The position numbers and the translations under genes are program-made. Below, piece by piece: positions 41,461 to 51,000 of a stretch of 64,000 nucleotides of DNA (the first letter of the stretch is position 1; every line of letters starts with the position of its first letter). Below the pieces are notes generated by a model. That model saw nothing but the letters and a program-made list of their open reading frames with translations, was not told where the DNA came from and did no database searches. Origin of the DNA: an uncultured Bacteroidales bacterium (GTDB taxonomy: Bacteria > Bacteroidota > Bacteroidia > Bacteroidales > Paludibacteraceae); assembly GCA_902774185.1 (NCBI GenBank), contig CACYHE010000003.1, positions 75,997 to 139,996 of the forward strand, written 5' to 3'.

Positions 41461-42831
41461 ATGAAGAGACACTATTCTATATTCTTTTTGGCGCTGGTGA
41501 CCGTGATGCTCCTCGGGGCATGCGGATGTGAGAAGCCGAAGGATGAACCGCAGCCACAGGAGCAGGCAGAGGTATGGCCGAAAGACACGACGGTGGTTGA
41601 ACCGGAAGATATGATCTGGAGCGGTAGGCCGTGTTTCAACCTGACGTTGGAGAACACGGACACGGCTGAAGCCCGTATCCCCGTCAAGGTGTTGATGACC
41701 ACCGACACCAAACAAAAGGCGCTGGAGATGTTGGATACCGTTACACTTGCCGCCAACACGAAGAAGAATTTCGCGTTCACTACGCCGAAGAATATGGAGC
41801 CGGGATTCTATCGTGCCGTTTGTTTCGTGAAAGGAAAGACAGCCCGCAATTTTGTATTCGGTGTTGATCCTTTTGATATCGTTTCGGAACCGGATATGCA
41901 GGAGGATTATACGGATTACTGGCAAACGGCTAAGAACCAGTTAGCCGCTTTGGATATGAACGCTGTCTTGAAGGAGATCACGGATAAGAGTTCGTCGGCA
42001 CGGAAAGTTTATCTGGTGGAGATGAACTCTGTTCCGGATGGTTTGGACGGAGAGCCGGTAACGATTCGCGGTTATTACTGCGAACCGACGGACGGCGCGA
42101 AACATCCGGTGTTGATTCATTACTACGGCTATGACACACAAGGCAGTACGTCGAAATGCGAATGTCCAGTAGGCGGCAATTCGAACTATGCGGAGTTTTA
42201 TTTATCGCATCGTGGTCAGTATCTGAATAACCGTCCGGCATCGACCCATAATCCGGGTATTGATGAGGATTGCGTAAATATCTACGGTGATTGGTTTGCT
42301 TATAATTTCGGTGACAAGGACGGTTATTATTACCGTGGCGCATTCATGGATGCTTTACAGGCGGTACGTTTTATGGCGAGCCGTGAGACGAGCGATATGA
42401 GTCATCTGTTTGCAGAAGGATCGAGTCAAGGCGGTGCGTTGTGTTATGCGGCAGCCGGATTGAGTGATTATCCGTTCACGGCGATTACCGCGAACGTGGC
42501 GTTCTTGGGTGATTTTCCGGATTACTTCAAGATCGTAGGTTGGCCGGCAGAGACCGCCAAAAGGGAGGCTAAGAAGAAAGGAATGACAGACGAGCAGATG
42601 TATGCGTTCTTGTCTTATTTTGACACGAAGAACTTAGCGACCCGTATCTCGTGTGCCGTGTTGGCGACGAGCGGGTTGATGGACGCGACTTGTCCACCGC
42701 ATACGAATATCGCGCCGTATAACCTTATTAAGAATGATCAAAGCGAGTACTATTTCTATCCGGAGATGACACATGACTATCCGAGAAACTGGTATTCGAT
42801 GATAGAACAATTTAGAAGAAAATTTCTTTGA
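41461..42831 (+). CDS. Lipoprotein acetyl esterase, CE7 (acetyl xylan esterase/cephalosporin deacetylase) type
   Basis: 456 residues with a lipobox (VTVMLLGAC, C22). An N-terminal beta domain (about 40-140) precedes an alpha/beta hydrolase: PVLIHYYGYDTQG (oxyanion region), RGQYLNNRP (the RGQ motif of CE7), AEGSSQGG with the nucleophile Ser, ATSGLMDATCPPHTN with the acid Asp, and MTHDYPRNWY with the catalytic His. It should remove acetyl groups from a sugar polymer at the cell surface. It sits between the aldolase subunit gene and the PfkB gene. Confidence 0.88.
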   Translation: MKRHYSIFFLALVTVMLLGACGCEKPKDEPQPQEQAEVWPKDTTVVEPEDMIWSGRPCFNLTLENTDTAEARIPVKVLMTTDTKQKALEMLDTVTLAANTKKNFAFTTPKNMEPGFYRAVCFVKGKTARNFVFGVDPFDIVSEPDMQEDYTDYWQTAKNQLAALDMNAVLKEITDKSSSARKVYLVEMNSVPDGLDGEPVTIRGYYCEPTDGAKHPVLIHYYGYDTQGSTSKCECPVGGNSNYAEFYLSHRGQYLNNRPASTHNPGIDEDCVNIYGDWFAYNFGDKDGYYYRGAFMDALQAVRFMASRETSDMSHLFAEGSSQGGALCYAAAGLSDYPFTAITANVAFLGDFPDYFKIVGWPAETAKREAKKKGMTDEQMYAFLSYFDTKNLATRISCAVLATSGLMDATCPPHTNIAPYNLIKNDQSEYYFYPEMTHDYPRNWYSMIEQFRRKFL

Positions 42832-42860
42832 TGTGTAATGTTTAATGTGTAATGTGTATG
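42829..42860 (+). repeat. Heptad tandem repeat TAATGTG bridging stop and start
   Basis: Units TGATGTG, TAATGTT, TAATGTG, TAATGTG, TATG. The esterase stop TGA (42829-42831) is in the first unit and the kinase ATG (42858) ends the tract. Confidence 0.93.
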
Positions 42861-43805
42861 AAGAACTTTGATATTATCGCTTTAGGCGAATTGAACGTGG
42901 ATCTGATATTGAATCAGATTGAGAGTGAGCCGGAGATCGGTAAGGAGAAATTTGCGAAGCAGATGACCTTGACCTTGGGTAGTTCGACAGCTATCTTCGC
43001 TGCCAATGCTGCGGCTTTGGGTGCCAAAGTGGCATTCTGCGGTATGATCGGCAACGACAGTTTCGGTGATCTGGTAGAGACGAGTCTGCAAGCGAAGGGG
43101 GTTGATACCCGTTATCTGATTCGTCAAGACAAGTACGCGACGGGTGCTACGATCTGTATGAGTTACGATGAGGACCGTGCGAACCTGACGTATCAAGGCG
43201 CAATGGATTTCATGTCGCTGGACGACATCAATCCGGAGGTATTTAAGGAAGCAAAACATATTCATATCTCGTCTATCTTTATGCAGAGCGGTATCAAACG
43301 CGATTTGATAAAGATTCTGGAGCTGTGCAAAGCGAACGGTGTGACCACGTCGTTGGATACGCAGTGGGATCCGGTAGAGGCATGGGATCTGGATTATACG
43401 AAGGTATTGCCGTTTCTGACGGTGTTTATGCCGAATGAGACAGAGCTTAAGTTCTTGACGAAGAGCGCTACGTTGGAAGAGGCGATCGAGAAGATTCGTC
43501 CGTATGCCAATGCCGCTGTTATCAAGTGTGGTAGCAAGGGTAGTTTGCTAATGCGGAAGGGTCAACCCGACCGGATGCAGAAAGCCTTGCTGAACGAGCA
43601 TGTGGTAGATTGCATCGGTGCCGGTGACAGTTTCAACAGCGGTTTCATCACCCGTCTGGCTGCAGGTGACGACTTGGCAAGATGTCAGGAGTACGGCAAT
43701 ATGACCGGTGCGGTGAATACGACGGCTGCAGGTGGTACGACGGCGTTCACCAATCGAGAGGACGTAGAGCGGATCGGTAGAGAACGGTTTGGATTTACGA
43801 TTTAA
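42858..43805 (+). CDS. PfkB-family carbohydrate kinase
   Basis: 315 residues from ATG 42858; ATG 42852 two codons upstream is equally in frame. PfkB features: an N-terminal NVDLILNQ and GSSTAIFAANAAALG-type sugar-binding region, and the C-terminal signature DCIGAGDSFNSGFI with the catalytic base Asp (GAGDS). Substrate by context is tagatose 6-phosphate (to 1,6-bisphosphate), between the agaS and aldolase steps; ribokinase-like or fructokinase activity is possible from sequence alone. Cytoplasmic. Confidence 0.88.
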   Translation: MKNFDIIALGELNVDLILNQIESEPEIGKEKFAKQMTLTLGSSTAIFAANAAALGAKVAFCGMIGNDSFGDLVETSLQAKGVDTRYLIRQDKYATGATICMSYDEDRANLTYQGAMDFMSLDDINPEVFKEAKHIHISSIFMQSGIKRDLIKILELCKANGVTTSLDTQWDPVEAWDLDYTKVLPFLTVFMPNETELKFLTKSATLEEAIEKIRPYANAAVIKCGSKGSLLMRKGQPDRMQKALLNEHVVDCIGAGDSFNSGFITRLAAGDDLARCQEYGNMTGAVNTTAAGGTTAFTNREDVERIGRERFGFTI

Positions 43806-43855
43806 TCATTTACGATTTGGTCATTTATTGTGTCATTTAGGCATTTAGCCATATT
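43803..43855 (+). repeat. Degenerate heptad tract (ATTTACG/CATTTAG) entering the next gene
   Basis: ATTTACG, ATTTGGT, CATTTAT, then CATTTAGG and CATTTAG. It covers the PfkB stop codon and the GTG start of the next gene. Confidence 0.8.
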
Positions 43856-46154
43856 ATGTTGCTTATCGCTGGCGATGCATTTGTCAGCAGGGGTGCGCTA
43901 TGTGAGTACGGAGGGGTACGAAGGTTACGACGCCGAGTCGCGTGAGCATGCCGTACGTACCATTCAGTTAGCCATGGACTTCTGTCAGGCAGGGGACACG
44001 CTCTTGATCGAAGAAGGGACGTACCATGAAGGGTTTATCGTCAAAGACGGCGTGACGGTGATCGGTGAAGGCACAGTGATCTTAGACGGTTCAGATATGC
44101 CTATGCGCTTAGTGACCTGCGAAAACGACTGTCAGCGTCCTACCCGCATCGAGCATCTCATCCTTCAGAACGCCCGACATGACGAACGAGGCGGAGCTGC
44201 CTGGCTGCGCGGAAAAGTGACGATGAAAGACTGCATCATCCGCGGTTGCAGTGGGTTGCAATGCGGAGGGGTGTTGATCAAAGGAGATTTGCCGGAAGCC
44301 AGTGCGTTAGGTGCGAAGTTGGAAGAATGTGTGATACATAACTGTACCGCTACGGGTCATATGTGGCCGGATGCAGGCGGTGTGGCGAATTTCGACGGTA
44401 CGCTGACGCATTGCACGATAGCCAATAACTACGGTGACCGGTACGGCGGTATTCATTCGGAGAGTTCGGTTTATGCCTGCACGATGTGGGGTAACCGCAA
44501 TGAGTACGGGTTTGTGGATCCGGCTAACTACGTGTCCGATGAGAGTGAGTCGGGTGAGAGTAGGGCAGACGAGGGTTTCGAAGATCATTTCTTTGCGAAG
44601 CCGTGGTTGGATAAGGACAATGAGGCGGAGAACGGTCCGCATTTCGTAGATCCTGCCACGTTTGCCGGTGTACCGCAGACGGATGCCGAAGAGGCGATCC
44701 TGTTGGTTGCCGATTATCGTGTCGGGAAACCGTCGCATCGCATTGCCAAGATGGCACCGGCGCAGCGCAGAGATGATCCGGCAGATTATACGCTGTATGA
44801 GAAAGCCGAATATACTGTTCCGTCTTTTGTTGCGCATCTAATAGATGCGAGTGTAGTTTTGCAAGCCAAGGAGGACCCGTATTGCATGGTGGCTACCATC
44901 AACGGGGATCCAAAGACAAGGATGGGTTTCTGTTGGTTCACGAATGAAGGCGTGAAAGAGGGAGTGGTGGAAATTAAGGAGCAAGGAACAAGGAACAAGG
45001 ACGAGGGACAATGGTCCACTATTGCTGCTACAGTTACGACTACTCCACCGCTACATTATGCGATATCGAGTTCGGGTGTGTTGAACGCAGCGAAGATAGA
45101 TAAGCATACGGCATTCCGTTACGAGAGTCATAAGGCGGTGGCGGAAGGTCTGAAGCCGGGTACGGAGTACTATTGGCGCGTGGGCTATGAGGGGCACTGG
45201 AGTGAGATCGGTCATTTCCGAACAGCGGATGCCGAGCAAGGAGCGTTCTCGTTTATCTACATGACGGACAGTCATATTCAAAATAAGGAATACGTGGACG
45301 CTGCGCGCTTGTGCGCGGAGGCGGTCGCGCGTTATGAAAAGAATGCCCGTTTCTGTGTGTTCCCCGGTGATTTTGTGGATACCGGAACGGAGAACAACAG
45401 CGAATGGGAATGGGAACGGTGGTTCGAGGAGGCTTTGAAACCGGTGATTATGCAGATGCCGATTGTGCCGACGGACGGTAACCATGACGACTCGCCGCTA
45501 CTGAACTACAGTTATCATTTTAATACGGATACGACTTTTAATGCCGAGACGAGTATCCGTCCGCAATTCGCCGGAATCAATTATAGTTTTGTTTACGGAG
45601 ACATGCAGTTGGTTGCTTTTTCGATGCAGGACTGGTGGCGCGGGGAGTATGACATGCAGACGAAGAAGTCGGAGTACCTGGAGCGAGATTTAGGCGGGTG
45701 GTTCAGAAGGCAGGTAGCGAAAGCACCGGATGCCCGGTGGCGTGTAGGATTGGTGCATAAGAACCTGTTCTCCGGTTCGGATCATCAGCGAGACAAAGAG
45801 ACGCCTTTGCTGCGCGCCGCGATGCTGCCGGTAATGAAGGAATGTAAGATGAACCTGGTGCTGCAGGGACATGACCACTGTTACGAAGTAATCGGTCCGG
45901 TGGACAGTACGTTGTATTTCATCGGTGCAACCTGTGGTGCCAAACGTTATGCGCCGTTGACGCGCGAAGAGATGGACGCCAGTAAACATATCCATCGGGT
46001 GGAGAACTATTTTGATTTGTTCCAGCAACCCTTTGCGCAACCCGGTGCACCGAGTTACACCCGTGTGACGGTGAAGAAAGACGCCTTGGTGCTGGAGACA
46101 TTCAAGGTGCTGGAAAACGGAAGGATTAAATTGTTTAATACGATATCGTTATGA
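43830..46154 (+). CDS. Secreted beta-helix / metallophosphoesterase, short form
   Basis: 774 residues from GTG 43830, which gives the signal peptide MSFRHLAILCCLSLAMHLSAG; the first in-frame ATG (43875) would lose it. Beta-helix at about 22-230, then a linker and PAP-like domain (MVATINGDPKTRMGFCWFTNEG), then the phosphoesterase with YMTDSH near 480, FPGDFVDTG, TDGNHDDS near 549 and QGHDHCYEV near 681. All metal-ligand positions are present. It ends at FKVLENGRIKLFNTISL without the sorting tail seen in its paralogs and overlaps the next ATG by four bases. A heptad repeat at 44976-45010 replaces the linker before the PAP-like domain end. Confidence 0.82.
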   Translation: MSFRHLAILCCLSLAMHLSAGVRYVSTEGYEGYDAESREHAVRTIQLAMDFCQAGDTLLIEEGTYHEGFIVKDGVTVIGEGTVILDGSDMPMRLVTCENDCQRPTRIEHLILQNARHDERGGAAWLRGKVTMKDCIIRGCSGLQCGGVLIKGDLPEASALGAKLEECVIHNCTATGHMWPDAGGVANFDGTLTHCTIANNYGDRYGGIHSESSVYACTMWGNRNEYGFVDPANYVSDESESGESRADEGFEDHFFAKPWLDKDNEAENGPHFVDPATFAGVPQTDAEEAILLVADYRVGKPSHRIAKMAPAQRRDDPADYTLYEKAEYTVPSFVAHLIDASVVLQAKEDPYCMVATINGDPKTRMGFCWFTNEGVKEGVVEIKEQGTRNKDEGQWSTIAATVTTTPPLHYAISSSGVLNAAKIDKHTAFRYESHKAVAEGLKPGTEYYWRVGYEGHWSEIGHFRTADAEQGAFSFIYMTDSHIQNKEYVDAARLCAEAVARYEKNARFCVFPGDFVDTGTENNSEWEWERWFEEALKPVIMQMPIVPTDGNHDDSPLLNYSYHFNTDTTFNAETSIRPQFAGINYSFVYGDMQLVAFSMQDWWRGEYDMQTKKSEYLERDLGGWFRRQVAKAPDARWRVGLVHKNLFSGSDHQRDKETPLLRAAMLPVMKECKMNLVLQGHDHCYEVIGPVDSTLYFIGATCGAKRYAPLTREEMDASKHIHRVENYFDLFQQPFAQPGAPSYTRVTVKKDALVLETFKVLENGRIKLFNTISL
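44976..45010 (+). repeat. Heptad repeat inside the phosphoesterase gene
   Basis: Units AAGGAGC, AAGGAAC, AAGGAAC, AAGGACG, AGGGACA, encoding KEQGTRNKDEGQ. The paralog at 46151 has no repeat at the matching position. Confidence 0.9.
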
Positions 46155-47962
46155 AGAAGATTTACGTTTTACTGTTGGCGTGTTGCATGGTGATGAGCCT
46201 ATATGCTACCCCCTTAGAGTTGGATCCGGAAGAGGTGTTGGCAGACACGATGTATGCTCGTGAAGACCACACGATGCCTTCCTACATTGCTTTTTTAGTA
46301 GCGAAACGCGCTGCGGTAGCTGATCCTACGCAAGCTAATCTGCAAGCATTGGTGGATAAAGTAGCCGCATTGCGTCCGAAAGAAGACCCCTATAACATGG
46401 TAGCCACCATCAACGGCGATCCGAAGACGAGAATGGGTTTCTGCTGGTTTACCAATGACGGTGTGTTGGATGGCGAAGTGCAGTTGGTTGCGAAAGAGAA
46501 TGCAGAAGAGTCTGATTTTGAGACCGATGCTATCACTTTTGCTGCCACACCGACTCAAACTAAAAAAATATGCTATACCGGTATCGCTTCCTATATCGTC
46601 ACTGCAACGGGTCTTCCTGTCAAAGAGAAACTTCGTTATATCAGTCATAAAGCATTGGCTGAGGACTTGATGCCGGGTACGGCTTATAGTTGGCGTGTCG
46701 GTTATGAAGGGCACTGGAGTCCGATTGCGCATTTCCGCACGGAAGATGAGCATCAAGGGGAGTTTTCGTTCCTATACATGACGGACAGCCATTTGATGAA
46801 TCCGACCTATATCAATGATGCTCGCCGTTGTGCCATCGCGGCAGTGAACACCGTGCCGGACGCCAAGTTCTGTGTGTTCCCCGGTGATTTTGTGGAGGAT
46901 GGTGCGGCACTGAACAGCGAATGGGAATGGGAGCGTTGGTTTGAGGAATCGCTGGAACCGGTGATCAAGAAGATGCCGATTGTGCCGACGGACGGAAATC
47001 ATGACGACAGTCAGAACCTTAACTATACTTACCACTTCAATACCGATAACACGTTTAAGGAAGTGTATAAGAAACCGCAGTTCGACGGCATCATCTATAG
47101 TTTCGTTTATGGCGATGCGTTGTTCCTAGTGTTCTCGATGCAGGATTATTGGCGTGATAACTATACCATCAACGGCTGGAGTTCCACCTCGACCTATTTG
47201 GACGGTCATCTCGGTCCTTGGTTCCGCTCACAGGTAATCGCTAATCCGGATACGAAGTACCGTATCTCGTTGGCGCACTTTAATCTCTTCTCGGGATCGG
47301 ATCACTCTACCGATGTAGCGCCTCCTATGTTCCGCGCATGTATGTTACCGGTTTTCAAAGACTGTGAGATTGATGTGGCGCTGCAAGGTCACGACCATAC
47401 GTATGAGGTGATCGGTCCGGTAAATCCGGATGACTGTACGCCAATCTTGGATGCTATCAGTGACCGAGAGATTGTAGAAATAGACAATAACAAAAACCGC
47501 ACGGGCTATAAGGGAGGTACATATCGCACGGATGATGGTACGTTCTATTTTATCGGCGCAACCTGTGGTCATAAGCGTTACTATCCGCATAGTCGTGAAC
47601 GCATGGAAAGTGAGTACACGGAGGATCCGAACACTTTAAGAGACGACAAGCATCATAATGTAAAGAATTATTTTGATTTGTTCACCGGTATGTTCGGTCA
47701 GCCGGAAGCACCTTCGTTCACCAAGGTTACCGTGAAGGAGGACTGCTTGGAGTTCAATTCCTACACGGCGCATAGCGACGGAACGGCTACACTCTTCAAT
47801 ACGATGCGTGTTGTTCGTACCAAGGAGCACTCCGTGCCGCAAGGTTTAGAGACGCCGGAAGTGATAGTTAACAGGAATAAGTTCATTGAGAACGGTATGC
47901 TGTTCATTCGCAAAAACGGTCACACTTACAATGCGATGGGACAAGTGGTAAGTGATAGATAA
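46151..47962 (+). CDS. Secreted metallophosphoesterase without beta-helix
   Basis: 603 residues with signal peptide MKKIYVLLLACCMVMSLYA. Compared with its neighbours the beta-helix is missing; it begins directly with the segment YIAFLVAKRAAVADPTQ and the PAP-like domain (YNMVATINGDPKTRMGFCWFTNDG). Phosphoesterase ligands: D212 and H214 (MTDSH), D246 (PGDF), N283, H284 and D285 (GNHDD), H414 and H416 (GHDH). The tail KFIENGMLFIRKNGHTYN is the shared sorting tail. It starts inside the stop of the previous gene (ATGA), so the two are coupled. Likely releases phosphate from an outer-surface substrate. Confidence 0.88.
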   Translation: MKKIYVLLLACCMVMSLYATPLELDPEEVLADTMYAREDHTMPSYIAFLVAKRAAVADPTQANLQALVDKVAALRPKEDPYNMVATINGDPKTRMGFCWFTNDGVLDGEVQLVAKENAEESDFETDAITFAATPTQTKKICYTGIASYIVTATGLPVKEKLRYISHKALAEDLMPGTAYSWRVGYEGHWSPIAHFRTEDEHQGEFSFLYMTDSHLMNPTYINDARRCAIAAVNTVPDAKFCVFPGDFVEDGAALNSEWEWERWFEESLEPVIKKMPIVPTDGNHDDSQNLNYTYHFNTDNTFKEVYKKPQFDGIIYSFVYGDALFLVFSMQDYWRDNYTINGWSSTSTYLDGHLGPWFRSQVIANPDTKYRISLAHFNLFSGSDHSTDVAPPMFRACMLPVFKDCEIDVALQGHDHTYEVIGPVNPDDCTPILDAISDREIVEIDNNKNRTGYKGGTYRTDDGTFYFIGATCGHKRYYPHSRERMESEYTEDPNTLRDDKHHNVKNYFDLFTGMFGQPEAPSFTKVTVKEDCLEFNSYTAHSDGTATLFNTMRVVRTKEHSVPQGLETPEVIVNRNKFIENGMLFIRKNGHTYNAMGQVVSDR

Positions 47963-48007
47963 AAGAGGAAAGACAAAAGACATATGATAATTTTAAATTT
48001 TTAAACC

Positions 48008-51000
48008 ATGAAACGATTTTTACTATTTTTGACGCTTAGTACAGCGGTGCTGTGCGCGTCAGCAAGTAACAGGTACATTTCTCCGACGGGTAATGACGGA
48101 GACGGTAAGTCATGGGCGAATGCCAAGACAACGATTGGTGCTGCCAAATGGGATGTAGGCGTCGGTGACACTATGTTTATTGCCGAAGGAGTGTACAATG
48201 AACAAATCCCCGTGCAAGACGGTGCTACGTATCTCGGTGGTTACAATGCGGAGACGGGAGAGCGTGATATTGAGCAATATCAGACTATTATAGATGGTAC
48301 GGATATTGACAATTATCTTATCGTCAGATATCTGGGAGATGGAGAATCTTATCCTACCCATCCAAGTTTGATTGAAGGTTTTACACTGCAAAACCTTGTT
48401 AATTCGAAATGGGGAGGCGGTGCAATCTTCCTTCGCGGTAATATGACGGTAAGTCGCTGCCAATTTATCAATTGCAAGGGAACGAATGACGATGCCGGTG
48501 CTGGAGCCATTTTTATTGAGAAGGACGTTGCTCCCCAGCCACCTCATGTCATCGATTGTGTTTTTGAATTATGCGAGGGTCTCAAAGCCGCCGCTATCTA
48601 CAACAATGGTCCCGGTATCATCGAGAATTGTATTTTCCGCGGATGTTCGGGAACAAGGGCTGTGCTTCGTAATTACAATGCGGAAGGACAAGTTCGCAAT
48701 TGTGTGATTTACAACAATGCTATCACCGGCAGTTCAAGCAAGGTTCTTGAGAATAACGGAACTGCCATCAATATGACGATTTGCAACAACTATTCTGACG
48801 AATATGCAAGTTACACAGGTGGGTCTGCCAAAATGTACAACTGCGTCATGTGGGGTAACCAATCGGCTTCCGGATTTGCAAGTGAACCGAACTATATCTC
48901 CAGTTCCAGTACTTCCGGCTACAATGTAGCAGACCATGGATCCTCTTCTTCCAAATTCATATCTGTTTCTTTGGCAGCGGATAACAATGCTGCAACAGGT
49001 CCGAACTTTCGTAACCCGACAGGTTTTGTGGGTGTTCCGAAGACGGATGTAGAGATAGAAGCAATGCGTAACGCGGACTTCTCGCTGACGGATGCTTCGA
49101 CGGCGTTGTTGGACAAGGGAGATGCTACGGTAGCTCCGGCTACAGACGTTGACGGAGTGGTTCGTCCTAAAGGTAATGGTATTGATATCGGAGCCTATGA
49201 GTTTGATCCGAATGCAGAGGTTATTGCTGTGACGGGTGTAAGTATTGTACCGACATCAATAGAGATTATTGAAGGTCGTACGGGTACGTTGATGGCGCAA
49301 GTAGAGCCTTCTAATGCAAACAACAAACGTGTCACTTGGTCGATTGACAACGAGGCCATCGCTACGATTAAGAATGGAGTGGTAACCGGTGTGAAGGAAG
49401 GTACGACAACGGCGCGCGTGAAGACGCAAGACGGTGAATATACCGCTGCAGCTACGGTAATTATTACGCCGAGACCGCCTGTAAAATATCCTCAAGAGGT
49501 GCTGGACGCTGAGGCTACCTATAAGATTGAGGATTATACGATTCCGAGTTTCATCCCGTTCCTGGTAGCTAAACAAGAGGCGAAGATCGATAGTGCGAGT
49601 CCGGATGTAACACCGGAGATGATTGAATCGATTGCCGGTAAGTTGGAGGTGATGAATGCGGCTATTAAGAAGTTGCAACCGAAAGAGATGCCGTATAATC
49701 AGATTGCCACGGTGTATGGAGACCCGGCAACGCATATGGGTTTCTGCTGGTTCACGAACGGCGGTATCAAGGAAGGTAAGGTGCAGTTGATTGCGAAAGC
49801 CGATGCTACAGTCGAGGATTTTGAGACCTGTGATTGCCTCATTATGCTGAATGCCCAAACAACCGATGCTACGCTGCACTATACTCCGATTCAGGCTAGT
49901 GAGAGTCCGAAGTACGATATCTGTACGGCAGCCGGTTTACCGCGTAATACGAAGTTCAAATATGTAAGTCACAAAGCGCAGGCTACGGAACTGACACCCG
50001 GTACGACATATAGTTGGCGTGTCGGTTATGACGGAAACTGGAGTGAGATAGCACAGTTCGTTACTAAAGATGAGAACCAAGGTGATTTCTCGTTCGTTTA
50101 TATGACCGATAGTCATATTCAGGATGCGGAATATATCGAGCAGGCTCGTCAATGTGCCGAAGCGGTGGTTAAGAATGAGAAGGATGTGAAGTTCTGTATT
50201 TTCCCGGGTGATTTCGTAGATACGGGTGGTGAGACTAACTCGGAGTGGCAATGGGAGCGCTGGTTCGAAGGCTCGATGCGTCCGATGCTGAATGCGATGA
50301 CAGTTGTGCCGACCGATGGTAACCATGACGACAGTCCGAGTCTTAACTACGATTATCACTTCAACACCGATTGGGGTTTTGCGAATGCAGCCGAGACCAA
50401 GCCGCAATTCAAGGGTATCACCTATAGCTTCGTTTATGGCGACGTGCTGTTCCTTGTTTATTCGCTGCAAGACTGGTGGCGAGCAAGTGGCAGTAGTGAC
50501 AAACAGATGGTTTCATCGTATTTGAGTAAGGATGTACGAAATTGGTTCTTGGATCAAGTGGCGAAATATCCGAATACCAAATACCGCGTAACGCTGTCAC
50601 ACAAGAATGTGTTCTCCGGTGCCGGTCACCATACGGACGATGAGTGTCCGCTTATCCGTGAGTTGATGTTACCGATTTTGAAAGAATGTGAGATTGACTT
50701 GGCTATCCAAGGTCACGACCACTGCTATGAGGTGATGGGACCGGTTAATCCGGATACCCGTATGGTCATCGAGAACGCTATTGAGAATGTAGAGCGTGTT
50801 GCTCCGGAAGAGACCTCCAGATGGGGACGCAAGGAGAACAAGACCGGTTTGGAAGGCGGTACGTTTACAACGAATGACGGTACACTCTATTTCATCGGCG
50901 CCACCTGCGGTCGTAAGCGTTATGAGCCGTATAACCGCGCCACGATGGAGGAAGAATATACCACCGATCCGAGTATCTTGTTTGACTACAAGCATCATAA

